Source: Massilia sp. UMI-21
GTDB lineage: Bacteria > Pseudomonadota > Gammaproteobacteria > Burkholderiales > Burkholderiaceae_D
Reading direction: 5' to 3'
NCBI GenBank assembly: GCA_015277795.1
Contig: CP063848.1
Location: 4,588,001 to 4,652,000 of the forward strand
Length of the DNA stretch: 64,000 nt
Shown: positions 42,449-52,100 of the stretch, one piece after another
How the letters are laid out: every line of letters starts with the position of its first letter
How positions within the stretch are numbered: the stretch's first letter is position 1
Notes under the pieces: generated by a model
The model's input: only the letters and a program-made list of their open reading frames with translations
What the model was told of the DNA's origin: nothing
The model's database searches: none
Program-made: the position numbers and the translations under genes

Positions 42449-43245
42449 TGTCGCCACTGATGCTGCGCGGCCTGTGGGCCTATCGCGGTTTCGTGCTGGG
42501 TAGCGTCAAGCGCGAATTCCAGTCGAAGTACGTGAATGCGATGCTGGGCGCCGTCTGGTCGGTGCTCAGTCCGCTCGCCATGATCCTGGTGTACACCGTG
42601 ATCTTTTCCGAGGTCATGCGTGCCAAGCTGCCGGGCAACGATTCCGGCGCCGCCTATTCGATCTACCTGTGCGCCGGCATCCTTACCTGGGGCCTGTTCG
42701 CCGAGATCGTCGCGCGCGGACAGAACATGTTCCTCGAGCAGGCCAATCTGATCAAGAAGATCAGCTTCCCCCGGATCTGCCTGCCGATCATCGTCGTCTG
42801 CAATGGACTGGTGAACTTCGGCATCATCTTTGGCTTGTTCCTGGTGTACCTCGTCGTTTCCGGCAATTTCCCGGGCATGGTGTTCTTCGCCATCGTTCCG
42901 GTCCTGCTGCTGCAGATCCTGCTGGCCATCGGCCTGGGCATGGTGAGCGGCATCCTGAACGTGTTCTTCCGCGACGTCGGCCAGTTCGTCACCATCGCGA
43001 TGCAGTTCTGGTTCTGGCTGACCCCGATCGTCTACCCGGCCTCGATCCTGCCGGAAGCAGTGCGTCCGATCCTGGTCTACAACCCGATGGCCGCCGTGGT
43101 GGGGGCGCACCAGGCGATCCTGGTCGAAGGCCGCCTGCCCGACTGGAACAGCCTGATTCCGGCGGCGCTGCTGGCCCTGCTGCTGTGCATCCTGGGCCTG
43201 CGCCTGTTCCGCAAGCGCTCCGGCGAAATGGTGGATGAACTCTGA
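42445..43245 (+). CDS. Polysaccharide ABC exporter permease (Wzm type)
   Basis: The 266-residue inner-membrane permease from ATG 42445 (or 42448) has the ABC2 fold with about six helices and the family start YRGFVLGSVKREFQSKYVNAMLG. VSGILNVFFRDVGQF and WFWLTPIVYP are typical of Wzm/TagG permeases that export undecaprenyl-linked O-polysaccharide. It is paired with the ATPase gene that begins inside its stop (TGATG). No good ribosome site is seen before it; see the leader ORF. Confidence 0.88.
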   Translation: MMSPLMLRGLWAYRGFVLGSVKREFQSKYVNAMLGAVWSVLSPLAMILVYTVIFSEVMRAKLPGNDSGAAYSIYLCAGILTWGLFAEIVARGQNMFLEQANLIKKISFPRICLPIIVVCNGLVNFGIIFGLFLVYLVVSGNFPGMVFFAIVPVLLLQILLAIGLGMVSGILNVFFRDVGQFVTIAMQFWFWLTPIVYPASILPEAVRPILVYNPMAAVVGAHQAILVEGRLPDWNSLIPAALLALLLCILGLRLFRKRSGEMVDEL

Positions 43246-44468
43246 TGGGCAGCATCGTCGTTTCCAACCTGGGCAAGGCCTATAAGCAGTACCCGACGCG
43301 CTGGTCGCGCCTGGGCGAATGGCTGCTGCCGCTGCGCGGGCCGCGCCACAAGCTCAAGTGGGTGCTTACCGACATCAACTTCCAGGTGTCGCCGGGCGAA
43401 GCCGTGGGCCTGATCGGCATCAACGGCGCCGGCAAGAGCACCCTGCTGAAACTCATCACCGGCACCACCCAGCCGACCACCGGCAGCGTCTGGATGGAAG
43501 GCCGCGTGGCCGCCCTGCTGGAGCTGGGCATGGGTTTCCACCCGGATTTCACCGGCCGCCAGAACGTCTACATGGCCGGCCAGCTGCTGGGCATGACGGT
43601 GGACGAGATCAGCGCCTTGATGCCGCAGATCGAGGACTTCGCCGGCATCGGCGAGTACATGGACCAGCCGGTGCGGGTCTACTCGAGCGGCATGCAGATG
43701 CGCGTGGCCTTCTCGGTGGCCACGGCGCGGCGGCCGGACATCCTGATCGTCGACGAGGCCCTGTCGGTGGGCGACGCCTACTTCCAGCACAAGTCCTTCG
43801 ATCGCATCCGCCAGTTCCGCAAGGAGGGCACCACCCTGCTGCTGGTCTCGCACGACAAGCAGGCGATCCAGTCGGTGTGCGACCGCGCCGTGCTGCTCGA
43901 CGGCGGCCGCCTGGCCAAGGAAGGCAAGCCGGAAGAGATCATGGACTACTACAATGCCATGATCGCCGAACGCGAGAACGCGACCGTACGTCTCAACGAG
44001 ACCGGCGACGGCAAGATCCAGACCATCTCGGGCACCGGCGAAGCCACGGTCAGCGACATCGCCCTGATCGACGAGAGCGGGCAGCGCGCCGAGGTGGTCG
44101 ACGTGGGCGCGGCCGTGACGCTGGAAGTGAAGGTCAAGGTCAACGCCCTGATACCGCGCATGGTGCTCGGCTACATGATCAAGGACCGCCTCGGCCAGCC
44201 GATGTACGGCACCAATACCCACCTCAAGGGACTGCCGCTCGAGGACGTCGCCGTCGGCGAAGAGGTGGTGTACCGCTTCGCCTTCCCGATGAACCTGGGC
44301 CCCGGCACCTATTCGGTCGCGACCGCGATCGTCAGTACCGAGACCCACCTGGTCAACAACTACGAATGGCGCGACCTGGCGCTGGTGTTCACCGTGATGA
44401 ACATGCGCCGCCCCCACTTCGAGGGCTCGGCCTGGCTCGACCCGGCCGTCGATATCCAACGCTCATGA
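43245..44468 (+). CDS. Polysaccharide ABC exporter ATPase (Wzt type) with C-terminal cargo-like domain
   Basis: The 407-residue protein has an ATPase domain (about 1-245) with Walker A GINGAGKST (58-66), signature YSSGMQMRVAF and Walker B ILIVDEALS, as in Wzt/TagH exporters. The last 150 residues form a beta-sandwich Wzt_C-like domain (VTLEVKVKVNALIPRMVLGYM, GTNTHLKGLPL). In known systems this domain reads the chain-terminating modification of the O-polysaccharide before export. The FkbM methyltransferase next door could provide such a cap (inference). Confidence 0.92.
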   Translation: MGSIVVSNLGKAYKQYPTRWSRLGEWLLPLRGPRHKLKWVLTDINFQVSPGEAVGLIGINGAGKSTLLKLITGTTQPTTGSVWMEGRVAALLELGMGFHPDFTGRQNVYMAGQLLGMTVDEISALMPQIEDFAGIGEYMDQPVRVYSSGMQMRVAFSVATARRPDILIVDEALSVGDAYFQHKSFDRIRQFRKEGTTLLLVSHDKQAIQSVCDRAVLLDGGRLAKEGKPEEIMDYYNAMIAERENATVRLNETGDGKIQTISGTGEATVSDIALIDESGQRAEVVDVGAAVTLEVKVKVNALIPRMVLGYMIKDRLGQPMYGTNTHLKGLPLEDVAVGEEVVYRFAFPMNLGPGTYSVATAIVSTETHLVNNYEWRDLALVFTVMNMRRPHFEGSAWLDPAVDIQRS

Positions 44469-45796
44469 TCGACAAGATGCGATTCATTTCCTACTCTCAG
44501 AATGGCGAGGACGTGCTGCTGTGGCGCGCGCTCGGCCACGTGCAGAACGGCTTCTACATCGACGTCGGCGCCAACGACCCCGAAGAGCATTCGGTCACCA
44601 AGGCCTTCTACGACGCTGGCTGGCGCGGCGTCAGCATCGAGCCGCTGCCTTCCTTCCACCAGACTTTCCTCGAGCAGCGCCCGCGCGACGTCAACCTGGC
44701 GATCGCCGCCGGAGCCGCGAACGGCGAACTGACCCTGTACGACACCCCGCAGGTGCGCGGCTGGGCCTCGCCGGAACAGTCCGTGGCCGAGCTGCACCGC
44801 GCGGAAGGCCATGAAGTGGTCGAACTGCGCGTGCCGGTGCGCACCCTGGCCTCGGTGTGCGAAGAGCATGTGCAGGGCGAGATCCACTTCCTGAAGATCG
44901 ACGTCGAAGGCTTCGAAGGCGAAGTGCTGCGCGGAATGGACTTCGCGCGCTGGCGCCCCTGGGTGCTGGTGATCGAAGCCACGCTGCCGAACAGCCGCGA
45001 AACCAATCACGCCTCCTGGGAGCACCTGGTGACCGGCCAGCGCTACCGCTTCGCGTGGTTCGACGGCCTGAACCGCTACTACGTGGCGGAAGAACACGGC
45101 GAACTGCTGGCGCACTTCGGGATCCAGCCGAACGTCTTCGACGACTATATTTCGCACCACCTCGACAAGGCATGGGCCTCGTCGCAGGAACTGGTCCATG
45201 CGCTGCGGGCGTCCGAGCGGCATGCCGAGCAGGTCGCGCTGCTGGCGCAGGCGCGGCAGGAAGACCTGGAGCACACCCAGCAGCGCGCCGACGAGCTGAA
45301 AGACCAGCTCGACGCAGCCTGGGCCCGGGCGGAAGTCCTGGCCCAGGAAAAAATGCACGCGGATGCCTGGATCGCGTCCTTGCACCAAAGCGTCGCGGCC
45401 GAACAGGCCAATGCCGAGAAACTGCTGGCATGGGCCAAGAGTCTGGAAGCCAGCGTGATCGCCACCCACAACAGCACCTCGTGGAAGGTGACACGACCGC
45501 TGCGCATGGCCGGCCACCTCGTGTATGCGATGCGCCAGCCGGACCGGGCACGCCGCGTCGTCACGCGCCTTACCCGCAGCGAAACACTGCGCCGCCTCCT
45601 GATCCCGGTACTGCTGCGCTTCCCGTCGCTGGGCCGCCGCGTGCAGGCTTCGCTATCGGCCATCAAGCAGCTGCCGCCCGAGCCGTTGCCGGAGGGCGTG
45701 AAGCCAGTCCCGGATGAGCTGCGCGGCCTGCCAGCCTCGGTGCGCGGCGTACTGGCGGACCTGGAGCGGGCGCGCCATCACCACACCAGCAGTTAA
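44465..45796 (+). CDS. FkbM-family methyltransferase with coiled-coil C-terminus
   Basis: ATG 44465 overlaps the Wzt stop (ATGA). The 443-residue protein has an SAM-dependent methyltransferase fold of the FkbM type in residues 1-200: SQNGEDVLLWRAL, FYIDVGANDPEEHSVTKAFY as the SAM loop, and IHFLKIDVEGFEGEVLRG. Residues about 230-330 are a coiled coil (QARQEDLEHTQQRADELKDQL), followed by a basic C-terminal helix region. WbdD-type chain terminators also join a methyltransferase to a coiled-coil ruler, so a capping or length-control role is possible but unproven. Confidence 0.85.
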   Translation: MIDKMRFISYSQNGEDVLLWRALGHVQNGFYIDVGANDPEEHSVTKAFYDAGWRGVSIEPLPSFHQTFLEQRPRDVNLAIAAGAANGELTLYDTPQVRGWASPEQSVAELHRAEGHEVVELRVPVRTLASVCEEHVQGEIHFLKIDVEGFEGEVLRGMDFARWRPWVLVIEATLPNSRETNHASWEHLVTGQRYRFAWFDGLNRYYVAEEHGELLAHFGIQPNVFDDYISHHLDKAWASSQELVHALRASERHAEQVALLAQARQEDLEHTQQRADELKDQLDAAWARAEVLAQEKMHADAWIASLHQSVAAEQANAEKLLAWAKSLEASVIATHNSTSWKVTRPLRMAGHLVYAMRQPDRARRVVTRLTRSETLRRLLIPVLLRFPSLGRRVQASLSAIKQLPPEPLPEGVKPVPDELRGLPASVRGVLADLERARHHHTSS

Positions 45797-45808
45797 GACT
45801 TCCGAACT

Positions 45809-48736
45809 ATGCGTATCGTAATCGACCTACTTGAGAACCATGGCCGCGTGGACGGCGCCGCGCTCGCGCTGACGCAGGAACTGCTGCGCCAGGCCGGCGG
45901 GCGCGAAGTGCATGTCGCCGTTCCGCTACTCGACCCGGTGACGCTGGAGTCGCTCCGTACGGGTGGCCTGCTGCCGCGCGCCCAGGTACGGGCCTTCGAC
46001 CTGCCAGCCGGTGGACGGGTGCGCGCCCTGGTGCGCAGACATGCGCTGACAGGATTGCGGCCCGACGTCGTACTGCTGCCGGTGCGCGTGGCAGGCAAGC
46101 GCGGCCTCGATCCGCTGGAGGTCCCCTACGCGATCCTGGAAACCGAATGCCGCGGGGTGAACGTCGCGGCGCTACTCGGTTCCCTCGATGCGGCCGCGGC
46201 CAGGAAGCCGCCACCCGCGCGGGAACCCGCGGCCCGGCCTCGGCTGGCGTATGTCTCGCCGCTGCCGCCGGAACGATCCGGCATCGCCGACTACAGCGCC
46301 GAACTGGTGCCGGAACTGGCGCGCTACTATGACATCGAGCTGGTGGTGGAGCAGGACACGTCGCTTGTCGTCGATCCGCGCCTGTCCGGGTTCCCCTTGC
46401 GCAGCCCCGCCTGGCTGCGCGAACACGCGCATTCGGTAGACCGCGTGGTCTACCACTTCGGCAATTCCCACGCCCACAAGCACATGTTCGAACTGGTGCG
46501 CGAGGTGCCCGGCGTCGTGGTACTGCATGACTTCTATCTGTCGGGCGTGCTCGACAACCTCGAACGCGAGGAATACCTCGACAAGGGCTTCCTGCAGGCG
46601 CTGTACGAGTCGCATGGCTATACCGGCCTGCTCGGACACCGCAAGCATGGGCGCAACCCGGCTATCTGGACCTACCCGCTCAACAAAGGGGTGCTTGACA
46701 ACGCTGCCGGCGTCATCGTCCACTCGGACTTCTCGCGTGAGCTGGCGCAACAGTGGTATGGACCGGACGCTGCCGACACCTGGCGCACCATTCCCCTGCT
46801 GCGCGGCCGCCCTGAAGGCGGCGCCGGGCCGGGTGCGCGCGGCAAGGCGCGCGCGGCGCTCGGGCTGGACGCCGACGCCTTCGTGGTCGCCAGCTTTGGC
46901 ATGCTCGGACGCACCAAGCTCAATGCCGAGCTGCTGGAAGCGTACCTGGCCTCGCCGCTGGCGCGCGACCCCGCCTGCCACCTGGTTTTCGTGGGCGACA
47001 ACGATCCCGGCCCGTATGGCGAGCAGTTGCAGGAACAGATCCTGGCCAGCCCTGCGGCCGGCCGCATCCACGTCACCGGCTTCGTCGATGCCACCATCTA
47101 CGCCCAGTACCTGGCAGCGGCCGACGTGGCGGTGCAGCTGCGTTCGTCGACGCGCGGCGAGACCTCGGCGGCGGTGCTCGATTGCCTGCTGTACGGAATG
47201 CCCACCATCGTCAATGCGCACGGCTCGACCGCTTCGCTACCCGACGAATTGCTGGTGAAATTGCCCGACCAATTCACGGTGGGACAACTGGGCGCAGCCC
47301 TGGCCCGCCTGCGCGGCGCCCCCGCCGAGCGCGCCCGACTGTCGGCACTGGCCATGGCGCACATGGACGCGCACCATGCCCCTGCCCACGTCGGTGCGCT
47401 CTACTACGACGCCATCGAGGATGTCGCGCTGCGCGGCGAGCATGCCGCCTATGCCGCACTGGTGCGCGCGGCGGCGCCACTGTGTCCGGCGCAGGAACTG
47501 CGGGAGCTGGCCACCGCGATCGCCTTCAACCGCGCCCCGCATGCGCCGCGCCAGCTGCTGGTGGACATCTCGGCCGTGGTGCAGTCCGACCTCAAGACCG
47601 GCATCCAGCGCGTGGTGCGCAGCATCCTGTTGGCGATGATCGCGGATCCGCCCGCGGGCTGGCGCATCGAGCCGGTGTATTCCACCGGCGGCAACCGGAG
47701 TTACCATTACGCGCGCCGCTTCGGCCTTGGCCTGGTGCAGGAAGAAGAACTGGCGCTGGAAGACGCGCCGGTCGACCTGCGCCCGGGCGACATCTTCTTC
47801 GGCCTCGACCTGTTTACCACCGGCACCTCGCAGAACGAACAGCTGCTGCTGTCGATGCGCGACCGCGGCGTCGGCATCTATTTCGTGGTGTTCGACATTT
47901 TGCCGATGCTGCGCCCGGACGTGTTCCCGTTCGGGACCGAGCAGTACTTCGGCGACTTCCTGCGCACCGTGCACAAGGTATCCGACGGCGTGCTGTGCAT
48001 CTCGCGCGCCGTGGCCGACGAGCTGGCGGGCTGGATCGAACGCGAGGGCCTGCAGCGCCGCACGCCCCTGAGCCTCGGCCACTTCCACCTGGGCGCCGAC
48101 ATCGACGCCAGCGCGCCGAGCTTCGGCCTGCCGCCGGACGCCGAGCAGGTGCTGGCGGCGCTGGGGCAGCGCCCGAGCTTCATCATGGTCGGCACCGTCG
48201 AGCCGCGCAAGGGCCACACCCAGACGCTGGACGCCTTCGAGCTGCTGTGGCAACGCGGCGAGGACGTCAACCTGGTGGTGGTGGGCAAGCAGGGCTGGAT
48301 GATGGAAAAGCTGTGCGAGCGCATGAGCACGCACCCGGAACATGCCAAGCGCCTGTTCTGGATGAACGGCATCTCGGACGAGATGCTGCTCAAGCTGTAC
48401 GGCGCTTCTTCGGCCCTGCTCTCGCCCTCCGAAGGCGAAGGCTTCGGCCTGCCGCTGATCGAAGCGGCCCAGAAAGGCATTCCGATCATCGCGCGCAGCC
48501 TGCCGGTGTTCCGCGAAGTCGCCGGCGAACACGCTTATTACTTCGACGGCCTGGCGCCGCAAGACCTGGCCGACGCGATCAAGACCTGGCTGGCGCTGCA
48601 GCGCGAAGGCAAGGCGCCGCAGTCGACCGGCATGCCCTGGCTGACCTGGGACCAGAGCGCGCAGCAAGTGCTCGACGGCCTGGTGCGCCAGCAGTGGTAC
48701 CGTGTTCTGCCCCCTGCCGAGCCGCGCCATGGCTGA
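45809..48736 (+). CDS. Large tandem GT4-type glycosyltransferase
   Basis: The 975-residue cytoplasmic protein has two GT-B modules. The first (about 148-530) opens RLAYVSPLPPERSGIADYS and has VASFGMLGRTKLNAELLEAY and a GETSAAVLDCLLYGMP donor loop. The second (about 555-965) opens QLLVDISAVVQSDLKTGIQR and has IMVGTVEPRKGHTQTLDAFE and the E-x7-E loop SPSEGEGFGLPLIEA. Such tandem enzymes (for example WbdA) build repeating units of ABC-exported O-polysaccharides. A third N-terminal stretch of about 145 residues looks like a partial third Rossmann unit. Donor sugars are unknown. Confidence 0.88.
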   Translation: MRIVIDLLENHGRVDGAALALTQELLRQAGGREVHVAVPLLDPVTLESLRTGGLLPRAQVRAFDLPAGGRVRALVRRHALTGLRPDVVLLPVRVAGKRGLDPLEVPYAILETECRGVNVAALLGSLDAAAARKPPPAREPAARPRLAYVSPLPPERSGIADYSAELVPELARYYDIELVVEQDTSLVVDPRLSGFPLRSPAWLREHAHSVDRVVYHFGNSHAHKHMFELVREVPGVVVLHDFYLSGVLDNLEREEYLDKGFLQALYESHGYTGLLGHRKHGRNPAIWTYPLNKGVLDNAAGVIVHSDFSRELAQQWYGPDAADTWRTIPLLRGRPEGGAGPGARGKARAALGLDADAFVVASFGMLGRTKLNAELLEAYLASPLARDPACHLVFVGDNDPGPYGEQLQEQILASPAAGRIHVTGFVDATIYAQYLAAADVAVQLRSSTRGETSAAVLDCLLYGMPTIVNAHGSTASLPDELLVKLPDQFTVGQLGAALARLRGAPAERARLSALAMAHMDAHHAPAHVGALYYDAIEDVALRGEHAAYAALVRAAAPLCPAQELRELATAIAFNRAPHAPRQLLVDISAVVQSDLKTGIQRVVRSILLAMIADPPAGWRIEPVYSTGGNRSYHYARRFGLGLVQEEELALEDAPVDLRPGDIFFGLDLFTTGTSQNEQLLLSMRDRGVGIYFVVFDILPMLRPDVFPFGTEQYFGDFLRTVHKVSDGVLCISRAVADELAGWIEREGLQRRTPLSLGHFHLGADIDASAPSFGLPPDAEQVLAALGQRPSFIMVGTVEPRKGHTQTLDAFELLWQRGEDVNLVVVGKQGWMMEKLCERMSTHPEHAKRLFWMNGISDEMLLKLYGASSALLSPSEGEGFGLPLIEAAQKGIPIIARSLPVFREVAGEHAYYFDGLAPQDLADAIKTWLALQREGKAPQSTGMPWLTWDQSAQQVLDGLVRQQWYRVLPPAEPRHG

Positions 48737-50162
48737 GCCGACCATCACCACCGACCTGGGACGTCCGCTGGTCGTCGACCTGGACGGCAGCCTGATCCAT
48801 TCCGACCTGTTGTGGGAAGCGATCGTGCTGTTCCTGAAGAAGAACATCCTGCGCGCCTGGCTGCTGCCGTTCTGGCTCCTGGCCGGCAAGGCGGCGTTCA
48901 AGGAAAGACTGGCGCGCGAAGTCGAACTCGATCCGGCGGCCCTGCCCTATGACGCGGTGGTGCTGGCCCTGGTGCGCGCCGAGCGCGAGCGCGGACGCCG
49001 CATCGTGCTGGCGACCGGCTCGCAGCGCCGCTTCGCCGAACAGATCGCGGGCCATCTCGGCCTGTTCGACCTGGTGCTCGCCACCGGCGACGGCATCAAC
49101 CTGACCTCGCACAACAAGGCGCGCCGTCTCGCCGAACTGTATGGCGCGCAGGGCTACGACTACCTCGGCAATTCGCGCGCCGACCTGCCGGTGTGGCTGG
49201 GCTGCGCGCATCCCTGGTCGGTCACCTGCAAGCCCTTCCGCCTGGCGGACGGCCGCGTGACCGTGCATTCCGGCAGCGTGCGCGGCAATACGGCGCGGGC
49301 GCTGTTCAAGGCCCTGCGGCCGCGCCAGTGGCTGAAGAACCTGCTGGTGTTCGTGCCGATGCTGGCCGGCCATGCGCTCGACCTGCCCACCTTCAGCGCC
49401 TCGCTGGTGGCCTTCGTCGCGTTCTCGCTGTGCGCCTCCAGTGCCTACCTGCTCAACGACGCGCTCGACGCCCAGGACGACCGCGTGCACCCGACCAAGC
49501 ACACGCGCCCGATCGCCTCGGGCGCCCTGCCGCTGCCGCTGGCCCTGTTCGCCAGTCCGCTGCTGGCGCTCGCCGCGATCGCGCTGTGCGCGGCCTTCAA
49601 CGTGCTGCTGCTGGCGGCCGTGCTGGTGTATTTCGCCAGCACCGTGGCCTATTCGGTCTGGCTGAAGCGCCTGCTGATGGTCGACATCGTCGCGCTCGCC
49701 GTCCTGTACAGCCTGCGCGTCGTGGGTGGCGCGGCGGCCACCGGCATCCCGCCGTCGTTCTGGCTGCTGGGCTTTTCCTTCTTCATCTTCCTGAGCCTGG
49801 CCCTGCTCAAGCGCCACAGCGAGCTGATCAACCTGCACAAGCGCGGCAAGGACAAGACCCGCGGACGCGGCTACACGGTCGAGGACCGGACCCCGGTCGG
49901 CATCATGGGCGTCAACAGCGCCTTTGTGTCGGTGCTGGTCTTCATGCTCTACTTCAATTCCAACAATGTGCTGGACCTGTACCGCACCCCGGCCTGGCTG
50001 GCCGGGATCCTGCCGCTGCTGGTGTTCTGGCTCGGCCGCCTGTGGGTGCTGTCCTTCCGCGGCGAGGTCAACGAAGACCCGGTCCTGTACGTCAGCAAGG
50101 ACAAGGTCAGCCTGGTGGTGCTGGCCTGCTGCCTCGCCCTCGCCACGCTGGCCTCCTTCTAA
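48729..50162 (+). CDS. HAD phosphatase-UbiA prenyltransferase fusion (DPPR synthase-like)
   Basis: ATG 48729 overlaps the previous stop by eight bases. The 477-residue protein starts with a HAD domain (about 12-195: VVDLDGSLIH with the nucleophile Asp, LATGSQRRF, GNSRADLPVW). It continues with an eight- to nine-helix UbiA-type prenyltransferase (about 205-477) whose first motif is LNDALDAQDD, with RPRQWLKNLLVFVP before it. That signature is shared with decaprenyl-phosphate phosphoribosyltransferases (Rv3806c, NoeC). The likely job is joining phosphoribose to polyprenyl phosphate, the HAD part removing the 5-phosphate, to give a lipid-linked ribofuranose (or arabinofuranose precursor). The substrate is inferred from family only. 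Confidence 0.82.
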   Translation: MAEPTITTDLGRPLVVDLDGSLIHSDLLWEAIVLFLKKNILRAWLLPFWLLAGKAAFKERLAREVELDPAALPYDAVVLALVRAERERGRRIVLATGSQRRFAEQIAGHLGLFDLVLATGDGINLTSHNKARRLAELYGAQGYDYLGNSRADLPVWLGCAHPWSVTCKPFRLADGRVTVHSGSVRGNTARALFKALRPRQWLKNLLVFVPMLAGHALDLPTFSASLVAFVAFSLCASSAYLLNDALDAQDDRVHPTKHTRPIASGALPLPLALFASPLLALAAIALCAAFNVLLLAAVLVYFASTVAYSVWLKRLLMVDIVALAVLYSLRVVGGAAATGIPPSFWLLGFSFFIFLSLALLKRHSELINLHKRGKDKTRGRGYTVEDRTPVGIMGVNSAFVSVLVFMLYFNSNNVLDLYRTPAWLAGILPLLVFWLGRLWVLSFRGEVNEDPVLYVSKDKVSLVVLACCLALATLASF

Positions 50163-50165
50163 GCC

Positions 50166-52100
50166 ATGCAGACAAGCGTTCCCGCCGCAGCCGCACGCTG
50201 GCGCTTCCCGATCCTGGTGGCGCTGGCGCTGGCCGCCCTGCTCGCCATGGTCAAGCCTTACTATGGCGGCGACGTGGTCGAGTACACCCTGGCCACCGTC
50301 GCCATCGCCGACCACGGCTCGCCCGACATCCGCCCCGGCGACATCGCCCGCGTGCGCAGTCTCCTGCCGGGCATGCTCGACGCCCCCCTCGACCAGCTCG
50401 AACGCGGCATGCGCGCCGGTGACCGGCAGTTGTACGCCGCCTTCGTGCGCGGGCGCGACGGCGACGTGTTCCCGGTCCACTACTTCGGCTATTCGCTGCT
50501 GGCCGCCGGCCCGTTCAAGCTGTTCGAAGCGCTCGGCATCCCGCCCTTCAAGGCCTTCCAGGCGGTCAACCTGATGGCGGTGTTCGCGCTGGCGCTGGCG
50601 CTGCGCCGCTTTTTCCAGTCCGAGACCCGGGCCTGGCTCGGCCTGGGACTGTTCATGCTGTGCGGCGGCGCGCTCTACCTGCACTGGACCAGCCCGGAGT
50701 GCGTCAGCGCCGCCTTCCTGCTGGCGGGCCTGCTGTTCTACACCGCCGGCGCGCCGCTGGCCGGCGGCGTACTGGCCGGGCTGGCCGGACAGCAGAACCC
50801 GACCATCGTGTTCTTCTTCGCTTTCGCGCCCCTGATCAAGCTGTGGCTCGACTACGAGCGCCAGCTGGGCTTTGCCGCCAACCTGCGCGTGCAACTCACG
50901 CGCCGCACGCTGGTCGGCCTGGCGGCCGGCATGGCGGTGTTCGCGCTGCCGCCGCTGTTCAACCTGTGGCAGTTCGGCGTCCCCAACATCATCGCCAAGC
51001 TGTTCTCCGACCCCGGCCTGATCGGCACGACGCGCCTGGCCTCGTTCTACTTCGACCTGAACCAGGGCATGATCATCGGCGTGCCGGGCCTGCTGCTGGC
51101 CTTGCTCCTGCTGCTGCCGCGCGCGGACGGCCGCGCGCGCGGCGTCGTGCTGCTGGCCGCGCTGTTGATGCTGGCGCTGGCGCTGCCCGCGCTGGCCGTG
51201 CTGAACTGGAACTCGGGCGCGGCCGGCGTCATGCGCTATGCCTTCTGGGCCGCGATGCCGATCGTGTTCGCGCTGCTGGTGCTGTTGCGCCGCCTGCCGC
51301 GCTGGTCGGGTGCGCGGCTGTCGTCCCTGCTGGCCGGCCTGGCCGCGATCCAGGCCGTCGCCATGGTGCATGCGCAACGCTACGACTACGTGCATTTCAG
51401 CCCGGCCGCGGTGCGGATGCTGACCTACGCGCCGCAGTATTACCATCCGGAGCCGGAAATCTTCGCCGAACGCGCGGGCAACCACGACAACTACATCCAG
51501 CCGGACAAGCTCTATACCCTGCAGCGCGGCGGCGCCGTGGTGAAAACCCTGGTGCACGCCTCCAACGCCCACGCCGACGAACAGCTGTGCGGCAAGGGCG
51601 CGCACCTGGCGCCCGACCAGCCGCAGGTGGAAAGCGCGCGCGGCTGGCGCTATCTCGACGGTCCGCTGCGCTGCGTCGCCGGCGGCTACCTGCAGCGCAG
51701 CTTCCAGTTCGACGCGCTGCGTGCGGGCGAGGCGGTGGCCCTGGTCTCGGGCTGGTATCCGCCGGAAGCGAACGGTTCCGGCTGGGACGGCGCCTGGTCG
51801 CATGGCGCGCGCTCGCGCGTGCGCATTCGCCTCGACGGCGGCGCGGCGCATGCGCTGCTCATCGCCGGCTATTACCTGGCGCCCAACCGCAGCACCCGGG
51901 TCATCGTGAACGGGCAGGATCTCGGCTGGCACGCGCTCGACCAGGCCGGCCCGCTGGAACTGCCGCCGGCGGCGCGCGCCGCCGCCCTCGACATCGAATT
52001 CGAACATGCGTCGCCGACCTCCCCCGGTCCGGGCGACCCGCGTCCCCTCGCCTTCTTCCTGCGCGAGATCAGCGTACGACAACTTCCAGGCACGCCATGA
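50166..52100 (+). CDS. GT-C-like polytopic membrane glycosyltransferase candidate (first of three)
   Basis: The 644-residue protein has about ten membrane helices (roughly 15-400) and a soluble periplasmic C-terminal domain. The first external loop carries YYGGDVVEYTLATVAI, with the acidic pair expected of GT-C enzymes that use polyprenyl-phosphate sugars. The C-terminal part (about 495-644) is a beta-rich carbohydrate-binding-like domain (VRIRLDGGAAHALLIAGYY, RVIVNGQDLGWH). It lies three bases after the UbiA fusion gene, which fits transfer of a lipid-linked pentose outside the membrane (inference). Confidence 0.62.
   Translation: MQTSVPAAAARWRFPILVALALAALLAMVKPYYGGDVVEYTLATVAIADHGSPDIRPGDIARVRSLLPGMLDAPLDQLERGMRAGDRQLYAAFVRGRDGDVFPVHYFGYSLLAAGPFKLFEALGIPPFKAFQAVNLMAVFALALALRRFFQSETRAWLGLGLFMLCGGALYLHWTSPECVSAAFLLAGLLFYTAGAPLAGGVLAGLAGQQNPTIVFFFAFAPLIKLWLDYERQLGFAANLRVQLTRRTLVGLAAGMAVFALPPLFNLWQFGVPNIIAKLFSDPGLIGTTRLASFYFDLNQGMIIGVPGLLLALLLLLPRADGRARGVVLLAALLMLALALPALAVLNWNSGAAGVMRYAFWAAMPIVFALLVLLRRLPRWSGARLSSLLAGLAAIQAVAMVHAQRYDYVHFSPAAVRMLTYAPQYYHPEPEIFAERAGNHDNYIQPDKLYTLQRGGAVVKTLVHASNAHADEQLCGKGAHLAPDQPQVESARGWRYLDGPLRCVAGGYLQRSFQFDALRAGEAVALVSGWYPPEANGSGWDGAWSHGARSRVRIRLDGGAAHALLIAGYYLAPNRSTRVIVNGQDLGWHALDQAGPLELPPAARAAALDIEFEHASPTSPGPGDPRPLAFFLREISVRQLPGTP

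Noticed and set aside
43319..45796. 825-codon reading beginning inside wzt and ending with the FkbM gene
   Set aside because: Its first part is an out-of-frame reading of wzt; the real FkbM start is the coupled ATG at 44465.
48579..52082. Minus-strand 1167-codon ORF opposite the UbiA and GT-C genes
   Set aside because: Gln/Arg/Gly-rich antisense shadow with no start signal; the plus strand holds clear enzyme motifs.
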